NCBI RefSeq assembly: GCF_008728965.1
Contig: NZ_VSMC01000011.1
Span: forward strand, 38,912-102,911
Source of the DNA: Heminiphilus faecis
GTDB taxonomy: Bacteria > Bacteroidota > Bacteroidia > Bacteroidales > Muribaculaceae
Length of the DNA: 64,000 nucleotides
Direction of reading: 5' to 3'
This document shows, one piece after another, positions 1 through 7,862 of this stretch (within the stretch, counting starts at the first letter, position 1; the number at the start of each line of letters is the position of its first letter). Position numbers and translations under genes: made by a program. The notes below the pieces were generated by a model. The model was not told where the DNA came from, ran no database searches, and saw only the letters and a program-made list of their open reading frames with translations.

Positions 1-2931
1 GAGCGGACGCGGACTATAGGCATAGAACACGAGTTCTGCCATATCACCGCCGTTTTTGGCGAAATGCTCCTTGGCAGAAGCAGGCAACATGACCTTGCCG
101 TCGCGGTGGAAGAAAACGTCGTTGGCATCAATCTCGCGCTGACGACACTGCACTCCGGCGTTGCCAAGCAGACGCGAAAGAGTATTGAAGCCCTTTTCAG
201 AGTTGGCAAACTCAGTAAGCGTACTTACGTACATATCGGAAGTTTTGCCGGGATAACGTACGAAGACTGCCGTAGCTTCGGGACACTCGTTCTCGCTGCG
301 CAGTACCGACGCCGTCTTGAGTTCCTCAGCGCGCTTGTTCCATTTGCGCCAGTCGGTACGGCAAGCGTCAAGAAGCACCTCTCCGTTATCGACAAACCGG
401 CCCGACAAAGCATTGCGTGACACATCGCCGACCTGAACCTCGCAGAAGTAGAAGTCGCTGTTGTTGAAGCCGCGGAGCCATGAACTCTGCACGGGTATAA
501 ACGACGAGCGCACGAGCGGAGTCACTTCAAGACGGTCAGGCAACAACGCCGACAGCGATTTGACAGCCTCCGGAGTCACGCCCCACAACCATACATCGGC
601 GCCTTTGGCTTCCAGCCCCTTGATTTTCGCGATGTCATCAGCAGACACTGCCGACGATGCATCTACTATCACAAGAGCCGAAGCAGGCTTCTTGATGCGT
701 GCACTCCATATAACACCCTGTTCGTCAAGAGTACGCTTGACATTGCCGTCGGCATCACCGAAAAACATCACCTCGCCATAAGGCTTGGCGGCATTGGCGG
801 CCGGTGCCTCATAAACAGACTTATCAACTTCGGCCCACTCGCTCCATGCCGGAGCTCCGGGAGCATTGGCAGCACGCAATGCCGCAAAAAGCGGCCACTC
901 CTCATACAAGGGCAGACTTGGGTCATAACCGGGATTGAAAGTTGTGCAGTAAGGGCCTACGCGCTCGGGCTGAACACCGGGAACACCCTCGACATATTCA
1001 CCGAAGAATATACCGTCATCCTCAAGCGACGGAGCCACAGTTATGTCGCGTTTGCCGAGAGGGAGCGGCTTTAGACCGTACCACGCCATATTGAATATGG
1101 TGCTGAAACTTGCTCCCATATTGCGTTGGTCAGCTATAAGATTATAACACTCGTTGGCAAGACCCTCCATGCGTCCGAGCTGCGATTCATATGCGCGTTC
1201 GCCATTGTATTTCGACACCTGCTCGGGAGTACCGTAATAGGCCATACTGTGCTCACCCATACCCCACGGCTTACCGATAGCCTTCCATCCGTTCATTGAA
1301 TTTGTGTCTCCATAATGACCGACTGTCACAGGAAGTATGCCGTCGCCGTCATCTTCACCGTCTGACGAAATCCACGGACGCGTAGGGTCTATGTCGCGTA
1401 CTATGTCGCGCCACTCCTCCCATGCCTTGACCTGCAACGGCATAAGGTCGGGACGGTTGTATACATAAAGTATTACGGGCTTGTTTTCGTTGCTGACCGA
1501 CCAACCGAATACCGACGCATGGTTACGGTCGCGCTTCACGAAGCGTGACAGGTGATCCTTCGAGTGTTCCCAGAACTTGTCAGAGTCGAGTTTCGGACCT
1601 CCGTCAGAAGCCCAGTTGGCTGTCTCGTCGAGCACACATATGCCCATTTCATCAGCCATATCGAGATAAAAACGCGGATAGACCTGTGCATGAGGGCGCA
1701 CAGCATTGCCGTTCATGTCCTTTATGGCCTTAAACCAAGCCCACGCGTAACGGCGCGTCATCTGGGGTATGCCTTGGAAGTGCCATGAGTCACTACGTAG
1801 AGCATACGGTTTGCCGTTAAGACACTGCTTGTCGCCTGCCAACGTCCACTGTCGCCATCCGAAACGCTCGTACTTTTTGTCAATGACATTCTTTTTGTCA
1901 GCCACATCGAGCACAAGGCCATACAGGTTAGGATGCTCGGGACTCCATAAGTTGAGCCTGCCGTCAACTTTCACCGACAGCGTGGTCTTTACCGAAGAGC
2001 CTGCCGGTACTGACACTTTAACGGGAGTTATCGCAAGGGCGCTTGCTCCGAGCATAGACTTGGGTTCGGGAGCCGAGTTTACGTCATTGCCGGCAAGATT
2101 GATCCACTGCCGCACATCACCGCCCAATGTCACATCGGCTTTCTTGGCCGTATTATTGGTAAGTTCAACTTCGACTTCCAGCAGATCTTTGTCAACAAGA
2201 GGTTTTACAAATACGTCACTCACCTGTATCTTGGGCATGGCAAGCAGATATACATCCTGCCATATACCGTTTATATGGTAGCCCCACATAGAGCCTGCCG
2301 GCACAATACGCCGGCCCACGGTCGAGTTGTCCTCAAAGAGCTTCTGGCTCCTCACACCTACAAGTACCTCGGCTTTCTCGCCGGGAGTGACTATGTCGGT
2401 CACGTCAAACGAGAACGGGAGAAACAGGTCAAAGTTCTCGCCTACTTTATGTCCGTTGACATACACCACAGCCTCTCCGGCAACGGCCTCGAAATACAAC
2501 TTTATATCCTCTCCCGCCCAGTCGGCCGGCACGGTAAAGTCTTTTTTCAGCCATCCCATCAGTATGTCGTCCCACTCTGCGGGATATGACGGATAGTTGC
2601 GGTGGTCGGGGCCTTCAAGGTCGCGGTTGGCAAAACTGTTGATGTTCCACGGCGAAGGTATCTTTATCGGAGTCTTGCTCCATCCTGACGATACCGGAGC
2701 CGGCAGCTCCGGAGCCACTCCGGCCCCTTGCCTGTAGTCGGAGGGAGTCTTCACCGGTTGAAAATCCCAGTAACCGTTAAGACACAATTCCTGACGATAA
2801 GGTTGTTCCGCCTCGTTCACTATCCCTGTCGAAGGTGCAAACCGGAAGGGATAGGTGGTCTTCGCCACTGCGGAAACTGTGGAGAAGACCAGTGCGATAA
2901 TGATTGAAATCGTTACTTTATTCTTTTTCAT
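1..2931 (-). CDS. Glycoside hydrolase family 2 protein, 3' end outside window
   Basis: Secreted GH2-type hydrolase (beta-galactosidase/glucuronidase superfamily); about 977 residues are visible and the frame stays open past base 1. It starts at ATG 2931 with a signal peptide (MKKNKVTISIIIALVFSTVS) and then an N-terminal sugar-binding jelly-roll (about residues 40-220, with GYWDFQPV and PSPWNINSF), an immunoglobulin-like domain and a TIM barrel. The likely acid/base is Glu482 in SVSNENKP and the nucleophile is probably Glu560 in MGEHSMAYYG. The NEN triplet differs from the more usual NEH/NEV. Its neighbours are a GH3 enzyme and GH43 remnants, so a hemicellulose or pectin side-chain substrate is plausible but not proven. 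Confidence 0.85.
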   Translation of the reverse strand, partial: MKKNKVTISIIIALVFSTVSAVAKTTYPFRFAPSTGIVNEAEQPYRQELCLNGYWDFQPVKTPSDYRQGAGVAPELPAPVSSGWSKTPIKIPSPWNINSFANRDLEGPDHRNYPSYPAEWDDILMGWLKKDFTVPADWAGEDIKLYFEAVAGEAVVYVNGHKVGENFDLFLPFSFDVTDIVTPGEKAEVLVGVRSQKLFEDNSTVGRRIVPAGSMWGYHINGIWQDVYLLAMPKIQVSDVFVKPLVDKDLLEVEVELTNNTAKKADVTLGGDVRQWINLAGNDVNSAPEPKSMLGASALAITPVKVSVPAGSSVKTTLSVKVDGRLNLWSPEHPNLYGLVLDVADKKNVIDKKYERFGWRQWTLAGDKQCLNGKPYALRSDSWHFQGIPQMTRRYAWAWFKAIKDMNGNAVRPHAQVYPRFYLDMADEMGICVLDETANWASDGGPKLDSDKFWEHSKDHLSRFVKRDRNHASVFGWSVSNENKPVILYVYNRPDLMPLQVKAWEEWRDIVRDIDPTRPWISSDGEDDGDGILPVTVGHYGDTNSMNGWKAIGKPWGMGEHSMAYYGTPEQVSKYNGERAYESQLGRMEGLANECYNLIADQRNMGASFSTIFNMAWYGLKPLPLGKRDITVAPSLEDDGIFFGEYVEGVPGVQPERVGPYCTTFNPGYDPSLPLYEEWPLFAALRAANAPGAPAWSEWAEVDKSVYEAPAANAAKPYGEVMFFGDADGNVKRTLDEQGVIWSARIKKPASALVIVDASSAVSADDIAKIKGLEAKGADVWLWGVTPEAVKSLSALLPDRLEVTPLVRSSFIPVQSSWLRGFNNSDFYFCEVQVGDVSRNALSGRFVDNGEVLLDACRTDWRKWNKRAEELKTASVLRSENECPEATAVFVRYPGKTSDMYVSTLTEFANSEKGFNTLSRLLGNAGVQCRQREIDANDVFFHRDGKVMLPASAKEHFAKNGGDMAELVFYAYSPRPL

Positions 2932-3013
2932 GATTGAAATAATGTTTGGTCTGTTTTTTTCGCAAAAGTCAGTTTACGCCCTTAATACTATATTAAATAT
3001 TAAGTTAATTCAT

Positions 3014-3055
3014 AAGAAAAGTCCCGTTTCATGCTGTTAAACATAAAACGGGACT
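3014..3055 (-). terminator. Rho-independent terminator after the GH3 gene
   Basis: A 10-bp perfect stem (AGTCCCGTTT at 3020-3029 with AAACGGGACT at 3046-3055) is followed, reading the minus strand, by TTTTCTT. It lies just past the GH3 stop codon and separates that gene from the downstream GH2 gene, so the GH2 gene probably has its own promoter. Confidence 0.75.
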
Positions 3056-3075
3056 CGTTTATAAAGCTATTGTTA

Positions 3076-5691
3076 TTATTTTTTCAAGGTAAAGCTGAGT
3101 TTTTTCAGTAAAGCGTCATCGGAAGTGCCTCCATAAAGTATCTCATAATCGCCGGGCTTAACTTTCATTACTTCCTCCTCCCGGTCAAAAAACTCAAACG
3201 CAGCCGACGGCAAAGCAAACTCAACGCCTACAGTCTCGCCGGCACGTGTGGCTACGCGACGGAAGGCGCGCAACGATTTTTTAGGACCGTAAGGGTCCTG
3301 TAGATTTCTCACATAAACCTGCACAATCTCGTCGCCGTCCATCTGCCCGGCGTTAGTCACCGGCACGTTAAGCACAGCCACCGCTTCACCACCGTCAGCC
3401 AACGGCTTTATCGTGGCATCGCCATAGCTGAACTCGGAGTAGCCCAGTCCGTGACCGAAGGGGAACAGAGGCTTGCCCTCAAAGTAACGGTAAGTGCGGT
3501 TGTCCATATAATAATCCTCGAAGTCGGGAAGATCGCTTGTCGAAGCATAGAACGTCACAGGCAGACGACCTGACGGATTGCAGTCGCCGGCCAGCACATC
3601 GGCGATAGCCGTTCCGCCGGCCTCTCCGGGATAAAAGGCAGTGAGCACAGCATCGCAGTTTTCAGCGGCCCAAGGCATGGCCACAGCACTGCCCGAACAC
3701 ATGACAAACACCACAGGACGACCTGTCGCTTTAAGTGCCTGAAGCAAACGGTCCTGAACTGCAGGTAGCTCTATGGCCGTACGGTCGCCACCACGGAAGC
3801 CGTCAAGATGCACTCCCATCTCCTCTCCTTCAAGATGAGGCGAAAGACCGCCCACAAATATTATAGCGTCGGCATCGGCCACTTGCGAGGCCACACTCTT
3901 ATAATCAAGGGGCACCCGCTCTCCGAGGTCAAATTTAAGGTCGGCCGAACCGTAAGCCTGATAATATTCAAGTACTATGTCATAACCGCGTCCTTTCTTG
4001 GCATCAAGCACATAAGTTATGTCGGACTTATGGCCTTCGCCCCACTCGTCTATCACGGGCTTGCCGTCAATCAACAGGCGGAAGCCGTCATCGCCTTCGA
4101 CATGAAATGTGACCTCGCCCGACTCAGCCGGTACATAACGGCCCTCGAAACGCGCGCTGAAATTCACCACAGGTACATCGGGAGCAAAGGCGGTCTCACC
4201 GTTGTTGGTCAGGTTGAGCGGCTCACCGAAATAGGTAACACGCATAGGATCGCCATCAAGCGTTCTATTGTTCCAGAACGAAGCCTTCATGCCCTTGCGT
4301 CCGTCAGCCGACATCTTGTCAAACTCGCTAAGGGTTACCGTCTCGTCCACATAGTCACATCCTTTAAGATACACCACCTCTGTTTCGGGAAACTTGGAGC
4401 GTATGCCGTCAAGTATCGTCACAGATGACTTCGGGAAACCGTTGTAATTGCCCCACATCATAACAGAGTCATTGGCGTTTGGACCGAGAACCGCAATTTT
4501 TTTAATCCCGCGGTCAAGCGGAAGTGTGTTGTTGCGGTTGGTCATCATGACTATACTCTTGCGTGCCATCTCCAGCGCCTTGGCACGATGAGAGTCGCAG
4601 GCCACGAGAGAATCTGAAAGGCTCCACCACGGCGTAAGTTCGTCATCAAACAGATTGCCAAGCTGAAAACGTGCGCGCAACAGACGGAATACAGAACGGT
4701 CAAGGTCAGCCTCGTTCATAAGTCCGGCTTCGATACTACTCTTTATATCGGGATAGGCTCTGTCGCCGCACTCAAGGTCGTTGCCAGAAAGGAGAGCATC
4801 GGCGGCAGTCTCGAGCTTTGACTTGTGAGTGCCGTGACCGTAAGGCTCGCGGGTGAAAAAATCGCCGAGAGCGCCACAGTCCGATACCACCACGTCGTCA
4901 TATCCCCAATCGTCACGCAATATTTTTTTCAACAATTTTTTATTTGAGCAGCAAGGTTCGTCCTCATACCGGTTGTAAGCACACATGACCTCCTTCACAT
5001 GTCCGTCGACGACAGCCGCCTTAAAAGCCGGCAGGTAAGTCTCCCACAGATCTTCGACCGGTATATTGGTGGCGTTGTATGTATGGCGGTTCCACTCCGG
5101 ACCGCTGTGGACAGCAAAGTGCTTGGCGCAGGCATGCAGTTTATCGTATTTGCCCGTGCCGTCGCCTTGAAGTCCGCGTATCACAGCCAGCCCCATACGA
5201 GAAGTAAGGTACGGGTCCTCGCCGTAGGTCTCCTGCCCGCGTCCCCATCTCGGATCACGGAATATATTTATATTCGGGGTCCAGTAAGTAAGTCCGCGAT
5301 ATTGTCCGCGCCGATTGTTGCGAACCGACTGGTTGTATTTTACACGCGCCTCGTCCGATACCATGTCGAATACTTCAGCCACCGCACCGTCATCAAACGT
5401 TGCGGCAAGAGCTATCGCCTGAGGAAACACAGTGGCGGTACCTGCACGGCCCACTCCGTGCAATGCCTCGTTCCACCAGTTGTACTCAGGTATGCCGAGA
5501 CGCTCTATAGCAGGTGAATGATTGGTCATCATACTTATCTTCTCGTCAAGCGTAAGCCGCGAAAGCAGGTCGCGGGCACGCTCGTCGGCCGAGAGATCGG
5601 GATTTCGGTAAGGCTCGGTCTGTCCGGTCGCGTATTGCGCCGCAACCGCAAGCCCGAGAAACAAGATCGGTCTTACTAAATATTTAAACAT
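3076..5691 (-). CDS. Glycoside hydrolase family 3 beta-glycosidase with PA14 domain
   Basis: Secreted GH3 exo-enzyme of 871 residues (beta-glucosidase or beta-xylosidase class). A signal peptide (residues 1-23) precedes the (alpha/beta)8 domain; the nucleophile is Asp271 in VVVSDCGALGDF. A PA14 insert at about residues 470-610 (GMKASFWNNRTLDGD, VEGDDGFRLLIDG) splits the second alpha/beta domain, and an FnIII-like C-terminus ends the protein. The EGEEMGVHLDGF stretch after PA14 is the usual region of the acid/base Glu. This architecture matches beta-xylosidases/glucosidases of Prevotella and Bacteroides. The start is ATG 5691, and a TAnnTTTG promoter lies about 22 bases upstream. The substrate cannot be fixed from sequence; a xylan product fits the GH43 remnants nearby. 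Confidence 0.9.
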   Translation of the reverse strand: MFKYLVRPILFLGLAVAAQYATGQTEPYRNPDLSADERARDLLSRLTLDEKISMMTNHSPAIERLGIPEYNWWNEALHGVGRAGTATVFPQAIALAATFDDGAVAEVFDMVSDEARVKYNQSVRNNRRGQYRGLTYWTPNINIFRDPRWGRGQETYGEDPYLTSRMGLAVIRGLQGDGTGKYDKLHACAKHFAVHSGPEWNRHTYNATNIPVEDLWETYLPAFKAAVVDGHVKEVMCAYNRYEDEPCCSNKKLLKKILRDDWGYDDVVVSDCGALGDFFTREPYGHGTHKSKLETAADALLSGNDLECGDRAYPDIKSSIEAGLMNEADLDRSVFRLLRARFQLGNLFDDELTPWWSLSDSLVACDSHRAKALEMARKSIVMMTNRNNTLPLDRGIKKIAVLGPNANDSVMMWGNYNGFPKSSVTILDGIRSKFPETEVVYLKGCDYVDETVTLSEFDKMSADGRKGMKASFWNNRTLDGDPMRVTYFGEPLNLTNNGETAFAPDVPVVNFSARFEGRYVPAESGEVTFHVEGDDGFRLLIDGKPVIDEWGEGHKSDITYVLDAKKGRGYDIVLEYYQAYGSADLKFDLGERVPLDYKSVASQVADADAIIFVGGLSPHLEGEEMGVHLDGFRGGDRTAIELPAVQDRLLQALKATGRPVVFVMCSGSAVAMPWAAENCDAVLTAFYPGEAGGTAIADVLAGDCNPSGRLPVTFYASTSDLPDFEDYYMDNRTYRYFEGKPLFPFGHGLGYSEFSYGDATIKPLADGGEAVAVLNVPVTNAGQMDGDEIVQVYVRNLQDPYGPKKSLRAFRRVATRAGETVGVEFALPSAAFEFFDREEEVMKVKPGDYEILYGGTSDDALLKKLSFTLKK

Positions 5692-5712
5692 ACAATTGAA
5701 TTTTGGTTTCTA

Positions 5713-5720
5713 CAAATATA
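5713..5720 (-). promoter_or_regulatory. Bacteroidota -7 box for the GH3 gene
   Basis: TATATTTG on the minus strand matches TAnnTTTG and sits about 22 bases before the GH3 start codon. A TTG about 17 bases further upstream is a short-spaced -33 candidate. Confidence 0.5.
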
Positions 5721-5911
5721 GTCATAATATTTCGAATCAATACAGTGTTTTAATAGCGTCAATGTAAAAATCATGCAGTCTAACGGACTCCCATGCATGT
5801 AAACGGAGTGCATTGCGGTGCCGCCTGTTATTGAAAACTGTGTCGCAAAAGCAAAATCACGGATATACCATGAACAGCCTTTGCGACACATTACAGAATA
5901 CTATGACTTAT

Positions 5912-6247
5912 CTACTTTCTCTGTTCAACGACCTTTATTGTACCGTCAGGGTTATGATACAACTTATCGACGCAGATGGAGCGCAACCAGTCGTGGCCCG
6001 AAAGCTTGCTGTTGTGGTAGAAAGCAAACCACTGGCCCTTGAAGTTGACGATCGAGCCGTGATTGGTATAGCTGTCGGTTGGTTCCATGTAGATACCCAT
6101 GTAGGTCCAAGGGCCGAGCGGAGAGTCACTGACAGCGTAACGCATGCGGTTGTCACCGGCCACTCCGTCATTCCATCCGTCATCATGGTTATCGGAATAA
6201 GAAAGATAATAGCGTCCGTTGTACTTGTGTATCCAAGTAGCTTCATG
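5912..6247 (-). pseudogene. GH43 C-terminal half, left arm of an inverted fusion
   Basis: The minus strand encodes only the last ~110 residues of a family 43 glycosidase: HEATWIHKYNGRYYLSYSDN, then YAVSDSPLGPWTY, TNHGSIVNFKGQWFAFYHN and VDKLYHNPDGTIKVVEQRK. The conserved His-Gly-Ser segment and C-terminal motif are intact. The whole N-terminal half of the five-bladed propeller, including the catalytic Asp regions, is absent. Upstream of HEA the sequence turns directly into the antisense of a second GH43 gene. The ATG at 6268 is an accident of the junction. No function is expected. Confidence 0.8.
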
Positions 6248-6572
6248 GGTGCACAAATACAACGGCAAGTACTACCTGTCATATGCCGACAACCATGTAG
6301 AGGATGGCCGTGGAGCCAACCGTCTGTGCTATGCCATGAGCGACTCGCCGCTCGGTCCTTGGGAATACAAAGGCGTGTATCTCGAACCTACAGGCTGCGA
6401 CACCAGCCACGGCTCTATCGTGAAATACAACGGCGAGTGGTATGCATTCTACCACAATCAGGATCTGTCGGGACAGGGCAATCTGCGCTCCATCTGCGTC
6501 GACAAGCTGGAATACAACCCCGACGGCACTATAAAAGTAGTTCAGCAGACAAAAGGAAACAGCGATAAATAA
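6239..6572 (+). pseudogene. GH43 C-terminal half, right arm of an inverted fusion
   Basis: The plus strand encodes the same C-terminal half of a different GH43 paralogue: ASWVHKYNGKYYLSYADNH, YAMSDSPLGPWEYKGVYLEP, TSHGSIVKYNGEWYAFYHNQ, VDKLEYNPDGTIKVVQQ. It is clearly diverged in sequence from the left arm, so this is not a simple copied palindrome. Homology begins exactly where the left arm ends. The two share the 9 bases AGCTTCATG (6239-6247), read as Ala-Ser-Trp on one strand and His-Glu-Ala on the other. The N-terminal half and catalytic core are missing. A good terminator follows, as expected for the 3' end of a once-functional gene. Confidence 0.8.
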
Positions 6573-6596
6573 TCGACCTGTAAAGTGTATCATGGG

Positions 6597-6632
6597 AAAC
6601 GGTGTCGGCCGAGAGGTCCGACGCCGTTTTTT
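6597..6632 (+). terminator. Rho-independent terminator after the GH43 right arm
   Basis: A 12-bp stem with one G-U pair (AAACGGTGTCGG at 6597-6608, CCGACGCCGTTT at 6618-6629) is followed by a T-rich run. It marks the original 3' end of the right-hand GH43 gene. Confidence 0.8.
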
Positions 6633-6943
6633 ATTTAACGTGAGGTCTACATAAGCTATAAATACCGTTCTCATACCTCTAAGGAGGTCATGGATATGCT
6701 GATTGGCCAAAAGGGATATCGGATAGATGGCATTGCCAATCTGCCTTACTTTGAGTGAGATAAATATAAACAGCACCAATGCAAAGAGCGCAAGCGTTAG
6801 AGCCTCTATGCTATCCTTGTATATACTTTTGAACCTTGTCATCCAGTCGTTGTCCCGCTCTATTGTCCAGTCATATTCGATTCAAGTCCACGTCCGACAT
6901 GCAGAATTTTCTCACTTTGAGTTGCTGATTCAGAAATAATTAC
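6633..6943. other. Gene-poor spacer, possible small gene relic on minus strand
   Basis: I see no confident gene here. On the minus strand, reading from about 6890 towards 6640, an open stretch includes YDWTIERDNDWMTRFKSIY and a hydrophobic helix ALTLALFALVLFIFISL. It could be the remnant of a membrane protein, but it runs without a stop into the antisense of the GH43 arm and has no recognisable domain. Confidence 0.3.
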
Positions 6944-6951
6944 TATCTTTG
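6944..6951 (+). promoter_or_regulatory. Promoter of the plus-strand structured RNA
   Basis: TATCTTTG matches the Bacteroidota -7 consensus, and a TTG at 6922-6924 lies 19 bases upstream as the -33 element. Transcription would start near 6957, just before the structured RNA. The second copy of that RNA (minus strand, 12826-12833) has an equivalent TAnnTTTG box in the same relative position. Confidence 0.7.
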
Positions 6952-6957
6952 TGGAGC

Positions 6958-7290
6958 AGACCGCATAAAAGCCCCGGTCAAGGGTATGAGGGCGGCGAGC
7001 AGACATTTTGAAAAGCGTTTATCCACGCTGATTCTTGACGAATCGAAATTCTCGCAAAGTTTCATATTACAGTCAAGGATTGAGCAACGGTAGATGTCGT
7101 GCGGATATGTATATCAGCAACAGCCGAAACTCTGTGAGGGAGTTTGGGCTGTAGTTACTTTACATATATAAGCGTAGGGCTTCTTCGTTGCCGTCCAACT
7201 GTAATAGGGCAATGCGAGAAGCCTCGATTCGTAGGATGGCAACAGATACAGATTCCTACGCTTTAATTATATGAACCAATCACCGCCAAC
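6958..7290 (+). ncRNA. Long structured leader RNA, copy B
   Basis: This ~330-nt transcript region is homologous to the leader at 12440-12819 on the opposite strand. Shared primary blocks include AAAAGCGTTTA (7011), GTCAAGGAT (7072), AACGGTAGATG (7086), GGGCAATGCGA (7207), GGCAACAG (7238) and AACCAATCA (7274). Stems: AGCGT/ACGCT (7014/7024); TTCTTGAC/GTCAAGGA (7032/7072); a variable hairpin CAGCCGAAACTC/GAGTTTGGGCTG (7121/7140); and a closing stem AAGCGTAGG/CCTACGCTT (7170-7178/7255-7263). Inside the closing stem, TTGCCGTCC (7188) can pair with either GGGCAA (7207) or GGATGGCAA (7234), so it could switch. It ends about 30 bases before the downstream start codon, as a 5' leader would. I recognise no known riboswitch, tmRNA, RNase P or 6S signature. 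Confidence 0.6.
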
Positions 7291-7319
7291 GAGAGGATGA
7301 CCGCGGCACAGCACACCCA

Positions 7320-7809
7320 ATGAAAACACGATTCAAAATGAATATGGACTACGATGACGACCTCAACGCAGCGCGCCGCTTCCTAAACTCCATACAGACA
7401 CGTCCACACATCAACGACATACTTCCCGGAGTATGGGTATCGGAGGATATATGCGAACAAAAATCCATATTTAACGGCGTTAAGAACGAGGACAGACTCA
7501 TAGAGGGCCTTGCAATATTACGTATCAGAGACTTCAACAAAATTCTTGCGTATGACGAATCGGGTGGCGGAAAACATCTATCAGGCCGACAATATCACCG
7601 ACATGGCCCTGTCGCCCATCGGAGTCATAATTGGCACAACGGAAGGCATCTACTGGCTTACCGGCCCGGACAAGGGAGCAAAGATCATAAAGGAGCCGGT
7701 GGAAGGAGTGTGGTGGGATAACTCCGATGCACTCTATTACCTTACTGACACCGGCGACCTTCTGGTAGTGACCGGCATGCAGGCGGCCTTCAACCAACGA
7801 ACACCGTAA
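7320..7809 (+). pseudogene. Frameshifted hypothetical gene behind structured RNA B
   Basis: Two overlapping frames form one broken product. The first, from ATG 7320, gives NSIQTRPHINDILPGVWVSE then GLAILRIRDFNKILAYDE. It loses sense near 7555-7570, where the +1 frame takes over with AENIYQADNITDMALSPIG, IGTTEGIYWLTGPDKGAKII and VWWDNSDALYYLTDTGDLL, ending at 7809. The second part resembles beta-propeller blades (repeating IGxTxGIYWL and LYYLTDTGDL strands). The joined product would be about 162 residues. No family is recognised. A sequencing error at the shift site is the alternative to true decay. Confidence 0.5.
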
Positions 7810-7862
7810 AGTAGTCAACTCCCGAAGTCCTCGCGGAAGATGCATCCGGATTTCCGAAAGTA

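Noticed and set aside
6279..6842. A 187-codon minus-strand gene.
   Set aside because: It runs through the terminator and the antisense of the right GH43 arm; only a short hydrophobic part could be a relic.
7170..7263. TPP-riboswitch-like AGCGTAGGG in RNA copy B.
   Set aside because: In TPP riboswitches this sits in the 3' arm with CTGAGA and ACCTGA partners; here these are missing and the string is in a 5' stem arm.
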